DNA of 8,297 nt from Alphaproteobacteria bacterium UBA6347. Its GTDB lineage: Bacteria; Pseudomonadota; Alphaproteobacteria; CAAGCB01; CAG-977. Positions 7,115 through 8,297 of this stretch are shown one piece after another. Positions within the stretch are counted from its first letter, which is position 1, and each line of letters begins with the position of its first letter. The notes under the pieces were generated by a model that ran no database searches, was not told where the DNA came from, and saw only the letters and a list, made by a program, of their open reading frames with translations. The DNA is taken from the NCBI GenBank assembly GCA_002440235.1, contig DJRZ01000002.1:1-8297 (forward strand), written 5' to 3'. The translations under genes were made by a program, and so were the position numbers.

Positions 7115-7152
7115 GATGATAAATCGTTTCTTTTTTACGGGGATATGTTTCT

Positions 7153-8297
7153 ATGCGTTTTGTCACACTGCACGGTCTGTCCGTTTTGAACCGCCGCTAT
7201 CAATCCGTTTTAATCAAATGCCTGTTGGCGGGAATGGTGTTTTTGCCGCGCGCGGCGAACGCCGATTTAAATTTTAAAGACGGCATACTAACCGTGGATC
7301 AAGACACGGTGCTTGGAGCCAATGTACGCGATGTCAAGACGATCACGTTCGACAATACGGGATCAAATCATTTCACTCTGGACGGCAATAAACGGTGGGT
7401 TTACGGTGCTTGGGGAGGTATGTCAATCACGGGCGACGGCACATTGAAAAATACGATTATATACCTTTATCAGGGCAATGCTACGGGAAATGGCAACACA
7501 TTGTCCATTGACGGAGATAACAGCGTCCTGGGCAACAATGGTTATACGATATCGGGCATCAATTTCAAAATTTTGGACAATTCCAATCTTTCTTTAAACA
7601 CGAACACGATGCGGGGCGGCACGTTGACCGGATCGACGTTGTCAACGATTACACAGGGTATTTTTGATGACGTAAATGTTGATAAGTTCTTCGGCACCGC
7701 CTGGCGTACGCAGTTTAAAAACAGCGGCACGTTTTCCATTGGCAACAAAGATGCCGACAGCAGTATGAAATACGGCGAAAAGGTGTATATCTACGCCGAT
7801 AAAATTACCGGATACTACCATGGATGGGAGCACCCAGACGCCGCCAACGAATTTTATTCAAACGACAGACTGTATTTAAGCAACTACAAGGACACCGCCG
7901 TCGGCACATGGCTTCTGGAGGGCAAGGACGTTTCCCTGAAAGGCGGCAAAATCGAAGGAAATTTGGAAGGCGGCAGCCTGCGTCTTTTCGATGAAAATTC
8001 GCTGTTCAGCGGCGAATTGACGAATGTCAAAATCTATATCGAAAACGCGGACTACACTTGGAACGGCAATATAAAAATCGCCTCAACGTCATCTGGCAAC
8101 CAATTTTACATCGGCGATCTCAGCGGTTCCGAACAACGCGTTTTCAATATGAACGCGGACCTTACCTTGGATGAAACATCTGTTGTGTTCACCCGTTATG
8201 CAACCGTCAACGGGAACGAAAAAAACATAACGACCCGATTCTTGCACGTGACTGAAAATAGCCAATTTAACGACGTTACAATCAAATTTGACGGGGA
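7153..8297 (+). CDS. Exported repetitive beta-strand surface protein, autotransporter/adhesin-like (partial, N-terminal 381 residues)
   Basis: The frame is open from ATG 7153 to the window edge, 381 codons with no stop, so the C-terminus is missing. Residues 1-37 look like a Sec signal peptide: a basic n-region (Arg14, Arg15, Lys22), a hydrophobic core CLLAGMVFL (23-31) and a cleavage site ANA|D after Ala37. From residue 38 the chain is rich in Gly, Asn, Thr, Ser and Asp, in short alternating beta-strand segments (for example SITGDGTLKNTIIYL at 91-105 and LKGGKIEGNLEGGSLRLFD at 262-280), as in parallel beta-helix passengers. The only cysteine, Cys23, lies in the signal peptide, which is typical of type V secreted passengers. 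I cannot name a family: no C-terminal beta-barrel or other anchor is in view. A large adhesin of another secretion type is the main alternative. GGGG lies ten bases before the start. GC content is clearly lower than in recG, suggesting different selection or acquisition by transfer. Confidence 0.8.
   Translation, partial: MRFVTLHGLSVLNRRYQSVLIKCLLAGMVFLPRAANADLNFKDGILTVDQDTVLGANVRDVKTITFDNTGSNHFTLDGNKRWVYGAWGGMSITGDGTLKNTIIYLYQGNATGNGNTLSIDGDNSVLGNNGYTISGINFKILDNSNLSLNTNTMRGGTLTGSTLSTITQGIFDDVNVDKFFGTAWRTQFKNSGTFSIGNKDADSSMKYGEKVYIYADKITGYYHGWEHPDAANEFYSNDRLYLSNYKDTAVGTWLLEGKDVSLKGGKIEGNLEGGSLRLFDENSLFSGELTNVKIYIENADYTWNGNIKIASTSSGNQFYIGDLSGSEQRVFNMNADLTLDETSVVFTRYATVNGNEKNITTRFLHVTENSQFNDVTIKFDG

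Larger units (their letters stand above)
6827..7152. other. 326-bp intergenic region between recG and the surface protein gene
   Basis: No conventional gene fits here on either strand. The first half (6827-6983) contains a possible promoter, a 15-codon ORF and a strong terminator. The second half (6984-7152) is AT-rich and carries a 10-bp direct repeat, a short imperfect inverted repeat, a small palindrome and a tentative promoter for the gene starting at 7153. I found no tRNA, no recognisable riboswitch and no insertion-sequence end. Confidence 0.7.

Noticed and set aside
7153..7263. A possible Tat signal (Arg14-Arg15) or lipoprotein signal (Cys23) in the surface protein.
   Set aside because: The residues around the arginine pair do not fit the S-R-R-x-F-L-K pattern, and Cys23 begins the hydrophobic core, with no lipobox before it; a plain Sec signal with an Ala-Asn-Ala site fits better.
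7053..7277. A 74-codon frame starting at TTG, or at ATG 7110, with a hydrophobic stretch.
   Set aside because: It overlaps the start of the surface protein gene in another frame, loses protein-like composition after the hydrophobic part and stops soon; the 7153 frame has the better signal peptide and continues for 381 codons.

Overview
The window looks like a chromosomal segment of an alphaproteobacterium, possibly an anaerobic, host-associated one. The reasons are GC-rich, strongly biased codon use in the housekeeping genes, the neighbouring mfd and recG genes (a common alphaproteobacterial neighbourhood), and a large, AT-richer exported surface protein gene beside them. The taxonomic call is an inference; no rRNA or other marker gene is present.

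Left part (1-4657), all on the minus strand: mfd (transcription-repair coupling factor, 1155 aa) is followed after 43 bp by purU (10-formyltetrahydrofolate deformylase, 289 aa). The start of a gene with a cyclic-nucleotide-binding domain follows 10 bp later and runs off the window. It begins at a TTG codon behind a very strong ribosome binding site that overlaps the purU stop codon. The three genes probably share a transcript.

Middle (4658-6826): a 78-bp spacer separates mfd from the divergently transcribed recG (696 aa). A plausible recG promoter lies in the spacer, and its -35 element is the complement of the mfd ribosome binding site. Mfd and RecG carry the same type of superfamily 2 DNA translocase module, one serving stalled RNA polymerase and the other stalled replication forks. 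The small gene sdhE, which I recall between recG and mfd in many alphaproteobacteria, is absent.

Right part (6827-8297): 326 bp of intergenic DNA holds a possible short transcript with a 15-codon ORF, a strong intrinsic terminator, and an AT-rich stretch with short direct and inverted repeats. From 7153 an open frame runs to the window edge without a stop. It encodes a signal peptide and then a Gly/Asn/Thr-rich, cysteine-free, repetitive beta-strand sequence resembling the passenger of an autotransporter or large adhesin. This is the most accessory-looking gene in the window, and its missing 3' part would decide its class. I see no CRISPR array, insertion sequence, tRNA or rRNA.
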